From: an uncultured Bacteroidia bacterium
GTDB taxonomy: Bacteria; Bacteroidota; Bacteroidia; Bacteroidales; Prolixibacteraceae
NCBI GenBank assembly: GCA_903923905.1
Contig: CAIXZH010000024.1
Coordinates: forward strand, 1 to 64,000
DNA length: 64,000 nucleotides
Direction of reading: 5' to 3'
Of the stretch, positions 8,872-17,486 are shown one piece after another. The number at the start of each line of letters is the position of its first letter. Position 1 is the stretch's first letter. The notes beneath the pieces are model-generated. The model was given only the letters and a program-made list of their open reading frames with translations. It was not told the origin of the DNA and made no database searches. The position numbers and the translations under genes were made by a program.

Positions 8872-9858
8872 ATGAAAAAGTTATTTTTGGTGATGATTGT
8901 TCTTGTACTTCTCCTCGGATGTAAAAAGAGTACAACTTATATTGGAGACTGGTTATTAAGATCAGCTTTTGAAGGAATTCCAAGGGGCAATGCGACTTCA
9001 TTCGTCATAGGGACTAATGTTTATCTTGGTATGGGATTTAACAGTGCCCAAACAAATACCGCACTTAATTATTACCTGCAGGATTTCTGGATGTGGGATA
9101 CCCAAAAGGATTTCTGGACAAGATTACCTGACTTTCCTGGGCAGCCCCGCATTGGTGCAGTTTCTTTTGTACTTAACGGGAAAGGATATATGGGAGTTGG
9201 TTATAATGGAACAGATAAATTAAACGATTTTTGGGAATTTGATCCTGCAACAAATCTATGGACACAAAAAGCCAATTTCATGGGTACGCCCCGGTACGGA
9301 TCGGTTGGATTTGCTTTAAATAACTTAGGTTACATTGGTACAGGATACGACAATAACGATAACAGAGATTTCTATCAGTATGATCCGGTTGCCGATCAAT
9401 GGACCCAGATTGCAAGTATGGGTGGAGAAAAGCGTGAAGGAGCTGTTGCATTTACCTATAATGGGAAAGCTTATATCACTACGGGCACAGATAATGGCCT
9501 TGATTTACTTGATATCTGGGTGTTTGATCCAACAACCGATACCTGGACTGAGAAAAACAAACTTAATATAAATACGACTTATACTATTCCGCGTGCCGAT
9601 GGATCAGCATTCGTTCTTGGATCCAAGGCCTATATTTGTTTAGGGTACAATTCCGGGGTGCGTGTTGATTGTTGGGAATATGATTTCGTTGCTGATAACT
9701 GGACAAGAAAGACCGATTTTGAAGGAAGTGCCAGACAGGATGCCGTAAGTATAACTTTCAACAATCGTGCCTTTATCGCCTGTGGAAGAAGCGGAAACGC
9801 CTTCTATGATGACATTTGGGAACTACATCCATATGATGCAATGGTTGTAGGCGATTGA
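8872..9858 (+). CDS. Kelch-repeat lipoprotein
   Basis: 328 aa with a lipoprotein signal (MKKLFLVMIVLVLLLGC, cysteine 17). At least five to six Kelch-type repeats follow, each with a glycine pair then a Tyr and a Trp about six residues apart. Examples are GYMGVGYNGTDKLNDFWEFDPATNLW, GYIGTGYDNNDNRDFYQYDP and AYITTGTDNGLDLLDIWVFDP. These fold as a six-bladed beta-propeller. No catalytic residues are evident, so a binding or scaffolding role at the outer membrane is more likely than an enzyme. It forms a single-gene unit closed by a strong terminator. Confidence 0.88.
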   Translation: MKKLFLVMIVLVLLLGCKKSTTYIGDWLLRSAFEGIPRGNATSFVIGTNVYLGMGFNSAQTNTALNYYLQDFWMWDTQKDFWTRLPDFPGQPRIGAVSFVLNGKGYMGVGYNGTDKLNDFWEFDPATNLWTQKANFMGTPRYGSVGFALNNLGYIGTGYDNNDNRDFYQYDPVADQWTQIASMGGEKREGAVAFTYNGKAYITTGTDNGLDLLDIWVFDPTTDTWTEKNKLNINTTYTIPRADGSAFVLGSKAYICLGYNSGVRVDCWEYDFVADNWTRKTDFEGSARQDAVSITFNNRAFIACGRSGNAFYDDIWELHPYDAMVVGD

Positions 9859-9902
9859 TCCGGAAAATAATATACAATTTCTAAAACCATAATAATTTTT
9901 AT

Positions 9903-9951
9903 AAAGCATTGGTTTTTATCACACACTGATAGAAACCAATGCTTTTTTTTT
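9903..9951 (+). terminator. strong rho-independent terminator after the Kelch gene
   Basis: Stem AAGCATTGGTTTTTATC / GATAGAAACCAATGCTT (17 pairs with one G-T), loop ACACACT, followed by at least eight T. It begins about 45 bp after the stop codon. Confidence 0.9.
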
Positions 9952-10105
9952 GTGGTAAGAGCTATGAATCCAATAATTCCCTCACCTAAATCAACCTTAA
10001 GCCCCCCTTAAACCATACTTTGGATTAAAAATGGTTCAATTTCAGTTGTTTTTCAACGCAACCTTCAATATTTAAATACATCTTCCTTTTAATCATTTTC
10101 GTTAT

Positions 10106-10113
10106 TACCTTTG
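10106..10113 (+). promoter_or_regulatory. candidate -7 promoter element TACCTTTG
   Basis: TACCTTTG matches the Bacteroidota sigma-factor -7 consensus TAnnTTTG and lies 27 nt upstream of the GTG start of the LytTR gene. No good TTTG-like -33 box is visible at the usual spacing. Confidence 0.45.
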
Positions 10114-10140
10114 GCCGAGGAATCATTAAAATTTTAAATA

Positions 10141-10851
10141 GTGAATTGCATAATTATTGACGACGAGAAACCTGCTATTGAACTATTAAAAGAGATGGTA
10201 GGACGCTTGCCATTTTTAAATTTGTTGAAATGCTTTACTAACCCATTCGAAGGTCTTGAATTCATTCAACAGCACCCGGTTGATCTTGTTTTTCTGGATG
10301 TTGAAATGCCAATGATTACCGGAATCGAACTCATGAAAAGCCTAAGAAATCGCCCGCAGGTCATCTTTACCGCCATGAATGGCCAATATGCCATCTCTGG
10401 TTACGACCTTGATGCCACAGACTACTTGTTAAAACCACTAACTTTTGACCGCCTTTTAAAAGGGGTCAACAAAGCAAGCCAAATCCATCGGTTCTCGGAA
10501 TTATCAGGCAGCAGCCTTGCCAATCACGATAAAAATCCAAATCTTGATTTCATTCTGGTCAAAACAGGGTACAACACCATCCGGATCGATCTGGATGACA
10601 TTCTCTATTGCGAAGGATTAAAGGATTATATCAAAGTTCATATCACAGGAAAAACAATAGTCACTCTCAATAGCCTGAAAAAATTCGAAGAACTTCTTCC
10701 CGACGATCGGTTTGTCAGAGTTCATAAATCCTTCATCATTTCATTGGCAAAGATTGACTCCATTCAAAATAACCGGATCGTCATTGGCAAATCGATTATC
10801 CCCATCGGTGATAATTATAAAACCAAGTTTAATAATAAGATACGGCAATAA
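10141..10851 (+). CDS. LytTR-family response regulator
   Basis: 236 aa, GTG start in the track; no upstream in-frame ATG fits better. The receiver domain (about 1-115) has the acidic pair in IIDDEKPA, the phosphoacceptor Asp in LVFLDVEMPMITG and the conserved Lys in YLLKPLTFDRLL. A LytTR DNA-binding domain follows (about 135-236; ILYCEGLKDYIKVHI, FVRVHKSFIISLAKID). It is a cytoplasmic transcription factor. No histidine kinase is adjacent, so its partner is elsewhere or it is an orphan. The next gene downstream is a broken antitoxin on the other strand. Confidence 0.92.
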   Translation: MNCIIIDDEKPAIELLKEMVGRLPFLNLLKCFTNPFEGLEFIQQHPVDLVFLDVEMPMITGIELMKSLRNRPQVIFTAMNGQYAISGYDLDATDYLLKPLTFDRLLKGVNKASQIHRFSELSGSSLANHDKNPNLDFILVKTGYNTIRIDLDDILYCEGLKDYIKVHITGKTIVTLNSLKKFEELLPDDRFVRVHKSFIISLAKIDSIQNNRIVIGKSIIPIGDNYKTKFNNKIRQ

Positions 10852-11072
10852 TCACCGATGTTTTTCAATAAGCCTTTCGTAGGTTACCGTTTCACTATTT
10901 TCAATTTCTTCTAATCCTTTAAGGATTTCTTCCTGTTGAGATTGAGATAAACTATCCCAAAAATCAACTTTCGGGTAGTTTGTGAAATACGTTTAACCGA
11001 CAATAATATATTGGAATTATCGGTGTCTAATATCATTCTAACCAGTTCCAGTTTTTCGGTTTGAATATCCAT
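10852..11072 (-). pseudogene. frameshifted antitoxin-like small gene
   Basis: On the minus strand an ATG at 11072 opens MDIQTEKLELVRMILDTDN and continues to about VKR, where the frame is lost near 10990-10995. In the next frame FTNYPKVDFWDSLSQSQQEEILKG continues to RLIEKHR and a TGA at 10852. Total length is 221 nt, one short of a whole number of codons, consistent with a single-base deletion. The reconstructed ~73 aa protein resembles small Bacteroidota antitoxins that precede RelE/ParE-type toxins. No toxin is adjacent. It is too short and broken to appear in the ORF track. Family assignment is by pattern only. Confidence 0.65.
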
Positions 11073-11128
11073 TGTCGCTCTTTTCTGCAAAATTAAAGAA
11101 TGTTCAACTAAAAATATACTGTTGCCTT

Positions 11129-14062
11129 TTATCTTCTGGGGTCCCCCTTTACCGGCAGTTTGGCCAGTTTCTCGACCTCCACCGACGGGTGGCCAAATTC
11201 GGCAACCACCTTTCCCAGGATCAGGTAAACACCATGTCCCGAGAATGGCCAGTTCTTCAGGGTCCCCGGAAAATGAACCGTCTCAAAGAACTCGCCCGAA
11301 TGGTCCAGAAAGCTTCCAAAATTCATCAGCTCCCGCTTCGAAGTACTCACATATTTAATCGTAACCAGGAGCCCCACCATACGGACCATCTTTCCCACAT
11401 AACTGATCAGGTCATTAGCCATCACCTCACCCCGAAACCCGGTTTGCAACAGATCGAACCAGCTCATCGAAACCGGAAAACCAAGCAGTTCAATCTCGTC
11501 ATAGGCGGCCTCAACCAGCGACTGCTCCATTCCGGGCAATTCCCATTTTTTGGAAGGGATATCGAATAACCGGTTCGGGATATTTTTAGCAGTCTTGCTC
11601 AGTAACATATGCGCTTCCCACAACAACCGCATTTTAGGTTTGTCCATAAACCGGAATGCACCCAGCCGGATCAGCAGTACCAGATGCTCAATACCTATCG
11701 CAACGCGGGACAAAAAATCTTCAAGCGACCGAAACTCCCCGCCCCGCGCTCTCTCCCGAACCAACTGAACCTGGAAATCGTGTTCCAGATTGGCAACCAG
11801 ATTAAATCCCAGGTAAATGCAATCCCCGTAAATCGTTGTCTCTTCAATACTCTTATTGACACAGGGGAGCTCAATACGGGCACCACAGCGCCTGGCTTCA
11901 TTCACATAAACCCAGGTACGGTAGAAACCCCCAAAATTATTAATCACAGCCACCATAAAGTCCAACGGATAATGGGCCTTGAGATAGAGGCTCTGAAAGC
12001 TCTCCACCGCATACGAAGCAGAATGGGCCTTGGAAAAGGAGTATCCCGCAAAACTCTCGATCTGTCGCCACACCTCCCGGGCAGTCTCCTCGGGGCGGCC
12101 CAGGGTGCGGCAATTTTCAAAGAAACGGTCAATGATCCGCTGAAACTCGCTCTTTGAACGGAACTTTCCGCTCATGGCCCGGCGCAGCACATCGGCATCT
12201 GCCAGATCGAGCCCTGCAAAGTGGTGACACACCTTGAGCACATCCTCCTGAAAAACCATCACCCCGTAAGTCTCTTCGAGCTGCTCCTTCATCACCGGAT
12301 GGAGATAGGTAAAGCTTTTCGGATGGTGAAAACGGTTGATATACTCCCGCATCATCCCGCTCTTGGCAACACCCGGACGGATAATCGAACTGGCTGCCAC
12401 CAGCGAAATATAGTTGTCGCAATGGAGTTTCTTAAGCAAGCCGCGCATCGCCGGGCTTTCGATATAAAAGCATCCGATGGTTTCCCCAATCTTGAGCTGA
12501 TGCTTCACCTGCAGATCTTCCTTGAGCTCCTGCACCCGGTGAATATCAATCTTCATCTTCCGGTTCCGCCGAATGATCTCAATACTGTCGTTGATGTGGC
12601 CGATGCCGCGCTGGCTCAGAATATCGAGTTTCTCAAAGCCGATATCTTCGGCCACATACATATCCCACTGGGTTGTCTGAAACCCCTTCGGCGGAAGATC
12701 GAGAGCGGTGTAACAGGTTATCTGCTCCTCCGAAATCAGCACGCCACCTGCGTGAATGGTTCTCAGGTTGGGAAAATCCTGCATCAGCGCTCCCACAGCA
12801 AACAGCTGCCGGTACAATTCTCCACCCGTTGTCGCGGCAGCCGGATCATCGGCCAGCACATCAATCTCATCTTTCGGTAGCCCGTACACCTTCCCCAGCT
12901 CACGCAGGATCGACTTTCCCTGAAAGGTGTTCATCGCCCCAAGGAGTGCCGTATGCCTGTGTCCATAACGTTTAAAAATATATTCATGGATATCGTCGCG
13001 GTTACGCCACGAAAAGTCGATATCAAAGTCGGGGGGTGAAGATCGTTTGGGATTGAGGAAACGCTCAAAATAGAGATTCAGCTCAATCGGATCGACATCG
13101 GTGATCTTCAGACAATAGGCCACAATCGAATTGGCGCCTGAACCACGTCCCACATGATAAAAGCCACGGCTCATCGAATAGCGGATAATATCCCAGGTGA
13201 TCAGGAAATAGGCCGAAAACCCGAGTTTGTCGATGATGGCCAGTTCGTGACTTACCCGTTTAAGCGCCTCAGGATCATTGCCATAGCGGTATTTCCATCC
13301 GTCAAGCGCGAGCTTCTCAAGCAACAGCTTATCATCGTACCGACTTCCGGTGAAGAGCTGTTTGTTTTTGGTCCCCTTGAAATCAAAGGTGATGGAACAA
13401 TCGTCGAGCAGCTTTTTGGTGGTCTGAAGAATCTCCGGGAAATCGGCAAAGGCAACAAGCAGATCATCGAAAGGGCGGAAGATATCGCTCTCCTGGCCGG
13501 TCTGCTCCGGGGCAATCTTACTCAGCAAGGTGTTGTGATCAATGGCGCGCAGGTGTTTATGGAGTAAAAAGTCATATTTCCCCGAGAAAGTAACCTGCTG
13601 GTAAACCACCAGTTTATGAAAATATTTTTTGGTGGTGATGTAGCGGAGCCGGTTGATATCCTGCGGCTGAACCCCGATAAATTCATGGTCGCGCAGTTCG
13701 GCTATCTCTTTCTCCCCGAAAGGATAGATCACATAGGCCTGGTTAAAACGGTCGGGTACTGCCGGAAACGTTTTTTTTTCCATCAGGTGAAGGCTCAGAA
13801 ATTCATTCAGCTCGCGGAAGCCTTCGTTATTTCGGGCAATTCCCGTGTAAAGATGACGGTCGCCATTGCGGAAATCGATTCCGGCAATAGGCTTAATCCC
13901 CTGTTTTTGGGCCTCTTTCACAAAATCGATCACACCGGTGGTGTTATTGATATCGGCCATAATAACTACGGGAAGGTGGTTTTTGGCCGCCTCCTGCAAC
14001 AACGTTTCAGGTTTCATGGTTCCGTAACGCAGGCTATACCAGGTGTGACATGAAAATAACAT
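11129..14062 (-). CDS. dnaE: DNA polymerase III alpha-subunit-like, error-prone DnaE type
   Basis: 977 aa, about the length of DnaE2/ImuC proteins and shorter than replicative DnaE. It has an N-terminal PHP domain, a catalytic palm with PDFDIDFS and probably EKLDILSQ for the acidic residues, a finger region VFQEDVLKV..DADVLRRAM, helix-hairpin-helix and thumb segments, and a C-terminal OB fold (about 890-960); no tau-binding tail is apparent. The PHP motif reads SCHTWYSLRYG where metal-binding PHP domains have HxH and SLLDG, so its metal site looks degenerate. It lies 78 bp downstream of dinB on the same strand. In such cassettes these polymerases perform translesion synthesis. GC content is clearly higher than in flanking genes. 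Confidence 0.88.
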   Translation of the reverse strand: MLFSCHTWYSLRYGTMKPETLLQEAAKNHLPVVIMADINNTTGVIDFVKEAQKQGIKPIAGIDFRNGDRHLYTGIARNNEGFRELNEFLSLHLMEKKTFPAVPDRFNQAYVIYPFGEKEIAELRDHEFIGVQPQDINRLRYITTKKYFHKLVVYQQVTFSGKYDFLLHKHLRAIDHNTLLSKIAPEQTGQESDIFRPFDDLLVAFADFPEILQTTKKLLDDCSITFDFKGTKNKQLFTGSRYDDKLLLEKLALDGWKYRYGNDPEALKRVSHELAIIDKLGFSAYFLITWDIIRYSMSRGFYHVGRGSGANSIVAYCLKITDVDPIELNLYFERFLNPKRSSPPDFDIDFSWRNRDDIHEYIFKRYGHRHTALLGAMNTFQGKSILRELGKVYGLPKDEIDVLADDPAAATTGGELYRQLFAVGALMQDFPNLRTIHAGGVLISEEQITCYTALDLPPKGFQTTQWDMYVAEDIGFEKLDILSQRGIGHINDSIEIIRRNRKMKIDIHRVQELKEDLQVKHQLKIGETIGCFYIESPAMRGLLKKLHCDNYISLVAASSIIRPGVAKSGMMREYINRFHHPKSFTYLHPVMKEQLEETYGVMVFQEDVLKVCHHFAGLDLADADVLRRAMSGKFRSKSEFQRIIDRFFENCRTLGRPEETAREVWRQIESFAGYSFSKAHSASYAVESFQSLYLKAHYPLDFMVAVINNFGGFYRTWVYVNEARRCGARIELPCVNKSIEETTIYGDCIYLGFNLVANLEHDFQVQLVRERARGGEFRSLEDFLSRVAIGIEHLVLLIRLGAFRFMDKPKMRLLWEAHMLLSKTAKNIPNRLFDIPSKKWELPGMEQSLVEAAYDEIELLGFPVSMSWFDLLQTGFRGEVMANDLISYVGKMVRMVGLLVTIKYVSTSKRELMNFGSFLDHSGEFFETVHFPGTLKNWPFSGHGVYLILGKVVAEFGHPSVEVEKLAKLPVKGDPRR

Positions 14063-14106
14063 AGGAAAAATGAAAGAATGAATGAATGGAAAATGAAGGG
14101 AGGTAA

Positions 14107-14127
14107 AGACGCGTTTGAAACGCGTCT
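14107..14127. repeat. REP-like palindrome AGACGCGTTTGAAACGCGTCT
   Basis: A 21-bp inverted repeat (10-bp arms around one central base) in the dinB-dnaE gap. Such GAGACGCG..CGCGTCTC palindromes are recurrent intergenic repeats in several bacterial genomes. Here it could fold in the mRNA between the two polymerase genes, but there is no T-tract, so it is not a classical terminator. Confidence 0.7.
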
Positions 14128-14140
14128 CAACGATTTTAAA

Positions 14141-15385
14141 TCAATGATACCCCCGTTTAATAATTAATTGCCCCGGAGGAACGGGAGAAGGAATCGTTTT
14201 CATGGCATCGATAGTTTTGCGGGCAGCCAGTCCAGATGCGCGCCGGATCGCAGCAGGACCAAACCGGTTTCGGATCTGATCCATACTCCGGTAGAGATTC
14301 ACCCGTTCAGAGGTATCTTCAAAAAGATCGAGTTGCTGGGTACCGCTGACCAGGTGACTGAACCGGACGCCAATGAGCCGGATCAGCATACGCCGCTGAT
14401 AAAGCTTCCTAAAAAGATCTTTGGCCGTTGCAAGCAGCGTATGATCGAACTGGGTGTATGGAATCCGCAGTTGCTGACTATAGGTGTCGAAGTTTGAATA
14501 TTTGATCTTCACTGTGACACAGGAGGTCATCTTCTGCTGTTTCCGGAGCTGAAAGGCAAGTTTTTCGGTCATCCCCACGATGAGCTGCTCCAGGAAATTA
14601 ACATCGGTGGTATCCTGCTCAAAGGTCCGCTCGGTACTGATCGATTTTTGCTCGGAATAGGGTTTGACCGGTGTATTGTCAATCCCATGTGCCTTCTTCC
14701 ACATGGCAATCCCGTTTTCACCCAGTACCTGCAGCATCATCTCCATGGGAATCTCGGCAAGGGTATGAATCGTTTCGATCCCCATTGAACGGAGCAGGTA
14801 ATAAGTCTTGGCACCAATCATGGGAATCTTCCGGATTGAAAGGGGATCAAGAAACAGTTGAACAGCGCGTGGCAAGACCTCTTTCTCTCCGTTCGGCTTG
14901 GCTTCACCCGTGGCAATCTTAGAGACTGTTTTATTCACCGACAGCCCGAATGAAATAGGCAGACCGCTCTCTTTGATAATGGTATGGCGCAGCTCATGAG
15001 CCCATTTCATACACCCGAAAAAACGGTCCATTCCCGTAATATCGAGGTAATGCTCATCAATCGAGGCCTTTTCGTAGACGGGAGCCCGCTCGGCGATAAT
15101 CTGTGTCACCATATCCGAATAACGGCTGTAACTCTCCATATCGCCACGAACCAGGAAAGACTCGGGACAGAGCCGTCGGGCCAGCTTCATGGGCATACCC
15201 GAACGGACACCAAACAACCGGGATTCGTAGCTGCAGCTCGCCACCACACCCCGGTCAGAGGTCCCCCCGATAATCACCGGCTTCCCGATTAGCTTGCTGT
15301 TTTGCAGCCGTTCAACCGAGACAAAAAAAGTATCGAGATCATAGTGAACGACTGTCTTATTCGATAACTGACTGATCTCTTCCAT
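14141..15385 (-). CDS. dinB: Y-family DNA polymerase IV (DinB)
   Basis: 414 aa, cytoplasmic. The palm opens with VVHYDLDTFFVSVE (first catalytic Asp and the FF steric-gate region). Then come YESRLFGVRSGMP and the second acidic motif SIDEHYLDITG, where SIDEAYLD is usual; the Asp-Glu pair is kept and only the Ala is replaced by His. Helix-hairpin-helix thumb (IRKIPMIGAKTYYLLRSMGI) and little-finger domains follow. Its role is translesion synthesis of damaged DNA. It is divergent from the XRE-S24 regulator at 15752 and upstream of dnaE, so it is probably the first gene of a damage-inducible operon. It shares the GC-rich composition of its neighbours. Confidence 0.93.
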   Translation of the reverse strand: MEEISQLSNKTVVHYDLDTFFVSVERLQNSKLIGKPVIIGGTSDRGVVASCSYESRLFGVRSGMPMKLARRLCPESFLVRGDMESYSRYSDMVTQIIAERAPVYEKASIDEHYLDITGMDRFFGCMKWAHELRHTIIKESGLPISFGLSVNKTVSKIATGEAKPNGEKEVLPRAVQLFLDPLSIRKIPMIGAKTYYLLRSMGIETIHTLAEIPMEMMLQVLGENGIAMWKKAHGIDNTPVKPYSEQKSISTERTFEQDTTDVNFLEQLIVGMTEKLAFQLRKQQKMTSCVTVKIKYSNFDTYSQQLRIPYTQFDHTLLATAKDLFRKLYQRRMLIRLIGVRFSHLVSGTQQLDLFEDTSERVNLYRSMDQIRNRFGPAAIRRASGLAARKTIDAMKTIPSPVPPGQLIIKRGYH

Positions 15386-15443
15386 AACTAATATTTTATT
15401 TTTTGTCGAAAATTTTTTGTTTCTCTGGAAAATGAATTAACTT

Positions 15444-15460
15444 TGATTAATATTTAATCA
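15444..15460. promoter_or_regulatory. candidate operator TGATTAATATTTAATCA upstream of dinB
   Basis: A perfect 7-bp inverted repeat (TGATTAA / TTAATCA) with a 3-bp spacer, 59 bp upstream of the dinB start in the dinB/S24-regulator divergent gap. Position and symmetry suit a dimeric HTH repressor such as the neighbouring XRE-S24 protein. Binding is inferred. Confidence 0.5.
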
Positions 15461-15518
15461 TTGTTCCGGTTATAATATAATCATTATTTAAAAGAATTGT
15501 TATCCGGGGGGTGAAAAA

Positions 15519-15597
15519 ATTTGACAATTCGGCGATTTGGCGATTTGACAATGGGACAATTCGGCAATTTGACAATGGGATAATTTGACAATGGAAC
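15519..15597. repeat. irregular word-repeat tract based on ATTTGACAATGG/ATTCGG
   Basis: The words TTTGACAAT, CGATTTG and GGGACAATTCGG recur in shuffled order (TTTGACAATTCGG, CGATTTGGCGATTTGACAATGGGACAATTCGG, CAATTTGACAATGGGATAATTTGACAATGG). Unit lengths differ, so it is neither a simple tandem repeat nor a CRISPR. It lies about 155-235 bp upstream of the S24 regulator. The function is unknown. Confidence 0.7.
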
Positions 15598-15703
15598 GGC
15601 AGGTCCGGTAAATACGGATGAATTGGAACGAAGCTGGAATCGGTGAAGCAAATATCTCACATTCGGGTTCCATCCGGTAATTGAACAACATTCATCCGCC
15701 ATC

Positions 15704-15747
15704 CACATCTCATAACTTATAACTTACATCTCATAACTCATAACTCC
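15704..15747. repeat. CATAACTTATAACT-type short repeat tract directly upstream of the S24 regulator gene
   Basis: CATCTCATAACT is repeated with the variants TATAACTTA and CATAACT, ending five bases before the ATG at 15752. It occupies the expected 5' UTR/promoter of the regulator gene, so it may affect its expression; this is inference. Confidence 0.65.
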
Positions 15748-15751
15748 TACC

Positions 15752-16561
15752 ATGTACTTCAACTCAAACATCAAACTGATGCGCAAACGGCGCGGACGGA
15801 CCCAGGACGAAGTGGCCTTTGCCCTGAACATGAAACGCTCAACGCTGAGCGGTTATGAAAATGGAGTGGCACAACCGGGCATCCAGCAACTGGTTGCCTA
15901 TTCTGACTATTTCGGAATCTCTGTCGATACGCTGATCAAGGTTGATCTGTCAAAGCTTAGGGAGAGTGAGCTGCGCCAGCTGGAGAACGGGTTCGATGTG
16001 TTTGTGAAAGGGTCTAAATTACGGGTCCTTACTACGACCGTTGACAGCACCAATACAGAAAATATCGAACTGGTACCCGAAAAGGCGAAAGCGGGCTACA
16101 CACGGGGCTTTGCCGATCCCGAGTTTGTGCGCAATCTTCCTGTATTTCAACTCCCGTTCCTCTCTTCCGAGCGGAAATACCGAACCTTCCAGATCAGTGG
16201 CGATTCAATGTCGCCTATCCCCGACGGAGCATGGATAACCGGCGAATTTGTCCAGGACTGGAGCACATTGAAAAGCGGGGAAGCATGCATTGTACTCACC
16301 CTCGACGAGGGAATTGTCTTTAAGATTATTGAAAACAGAATCGGGAGAGAGGGAAAAATCAACCTGATCTCGCTGAATCCCATCTACAAACCCTACGAAC
16401 TCGCAGTGGTTGAGATCCGCGAAATATGGCGGTTTATTCATTATATCAGTGACGAATTGCCTTCCGGCGAAATTTCGTCAGCCGATCTGGCTTATACACT
16501 GAACCAACTCAAAATGGACGTGGCCTTGATTAAGGAACGAATTGTCACAAAAGGGGATTAG
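15752..16561 (+). CDS. XRE-family repressor with S24 (LexA/CI-type) autoprotease domain
   Basis: 269 aa. An N-terminal XRE helix-turn-helix (about 7-60; RKRRGRTQDEVAFALNMKRSTLSGYENG) is joined to a C-terminal S24 peptidase domain. The candidate cleavage site is Ala114-Gly115 (KAGYTRG), the nucleophile Ser152 (SGDSMSP) and the general-base Lys191 (GIVFKII); the Ser-Lys spacing of 39 is close to LexA's 37. It should bind DNA as a dimer and self-cleave with RecA filaments, relieving repression of dinB-dnaE, from which it is divergent. It differs from LexA in having an XRE rather than a winged helix. Convergent with the TauE gene, 10 bp apart. Confidence 0.9.
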   Translation: MYFNSNIKLMRKRRGRTQDEVAFALNMKRSTLSGYENGVAQPGIQQLVAYSDYFGISVDTLIKVDLSKLRESELRQLENGFDVFVKGSKLRVLTTTVDSTNTENIELVPEKAKAGYTRGFADPEFVRNLPVFQLPFLSSERKYRTFQISGDSMSPIPDGAWITGEFVQDWSTLKSGEACIVLTLDEGIVFKIIENRIGREGKINLISLNPIYKPYELAVVEIREIWRFIHYISDELPSGEISSADLAYTLNQLKMDVALIKERIVTKGD

Positions 16562-16571
16562 ATGAGCCTGG

Positions 16572-17354
16572 CTACGAATTCCGAAGGTTAACAATGATCA
16601 TTACAACTCCCAGAATCAGGTAAACCCCACCCATGAGTCGTGAAAGTGACCGCTCACTAATCTTGCTGGCAAACCGGGCACAATAGATACCGGTGGGAAT
16701 TGCACTGACTGCCAGAACTATGCCTGTCATCAGATTCACATTCCCTAATGAGGCATGACCGATTACACCCGATAATGCCGTAAACGACATGATCAGAATG
16801 GAGGTTCCCAGGGCATTATGCATCGGAAACCGGTTGACAAACAAAAGGATCAATAAAATATTCGTCCCCCCTCCTGCACCGATAAAACCGGTCATAAAGC
16901 CGCTTCCTCCAGCCAGTAGAATGGACAGAAGAATTCGCCATAATGGCGATCTGTGATCGGACAGGTTGAATGGGGCAACCGGTGTCTTATCCCTCTGAAT
17001 CCCGGTTTGCCAAATGATCAATGCCAACACAATCAAAACAAAAGAGAATCCGGAATCAAGCCCGCGTTCGGGTATCTTATCCGAAAAACGGGCTCCTATT
17101 TGCGCCATCCCAATTGAAGAGAGGGCCACTAATCCGGCAGATTTAAGGGCTATATTGTTATTTTTAAAATAGGTAACTGAAATAACAAGTGAGGTTAGCA
17201 CATCTACAACCAGACTCGTACCAATTGCTTCGTGGATAGGGAACTTGAATAAGATTAAGATCAGTGGCACAACAACCATCACACCGGAGGCGCCTGTTAA
17301 ACCAGTCACCATTCCCGAGAAACATCCGACAAGAAGAATCAGAAAGACCGCCAT
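16572..17354 (-). CDS. TauE/SafE-family (UPF0721) membrane permease
   Basis: 260 aa with about eight hydrophobic segments. The two-fold repeat typical of the family is visible: GMVTGLTGASGVMVVVPLILILFKFPIHEAIGTSL in the first half and GFMTGFIGAGGGTNILLILLFVNRFPMHNALGTS in the second. These Gly-rich re-entrant motifs are diagnostic. It is an inner-membrane exporter or importer of sulfur-containing or organic anions such as sulfite or sulfoacetate; the actual substrate is unknown. No sulfur-metabolism gene is adjacent. It is a monocistronic unit. Confidence 0.9.
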   Translation of the reverse strand: MAVFLILLVGCFSGMVTGLTGASGVMVVVPLILILFKFPIHEAIGTSLVVDVLTSLVISVTYFKNNNIALKSAGLVALSSIGMAQIGARFSDKIPERGLDSGFSFVLIVLALIIWQTGIQRDKTPVAPFNLSDHRSPLWRILLSILLAGGSGFMTGFIGAGGGTNILLILLFVNRFPMHNALGTSILIMSFTALSGVIGHASLGNVNLMTGIVLAVSAIPTGIYCARFASKISERSLSRLMGGVYLILGVVMIIVNLRNS

Positions 17355-17486
17355 TCAGTTAGATTGATAGTTGACTAATTTTAATATCTGTCGCAAACTT
17401 ACCAAATTGTGACCGGTTATAAAAATCACTTTAAAAATTCTTACCTTGTTCCAGGTAAAGAGTACCTAACATAAAAACCAAAGAAT

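Noticed and set aside
11072-14053. Long plus-strand ORFs (11072-11569, 11609-12157, 12221-12880, 13154-13567, 13616-14053)
   Set aside because: They lie antisense to dnaE, arise from its high-GC codon use, and show no domain or export signal; they are shadows.
14168-15292. Plus-strand ORFs opposite dinB
   Set aside because: Antisense shadows of the GC-rich dinB gene.
15519-15600. Possible CRISPR array
   Set aside because: Units differ in length and order, there are no regular spacers, and no cas genes are visible.
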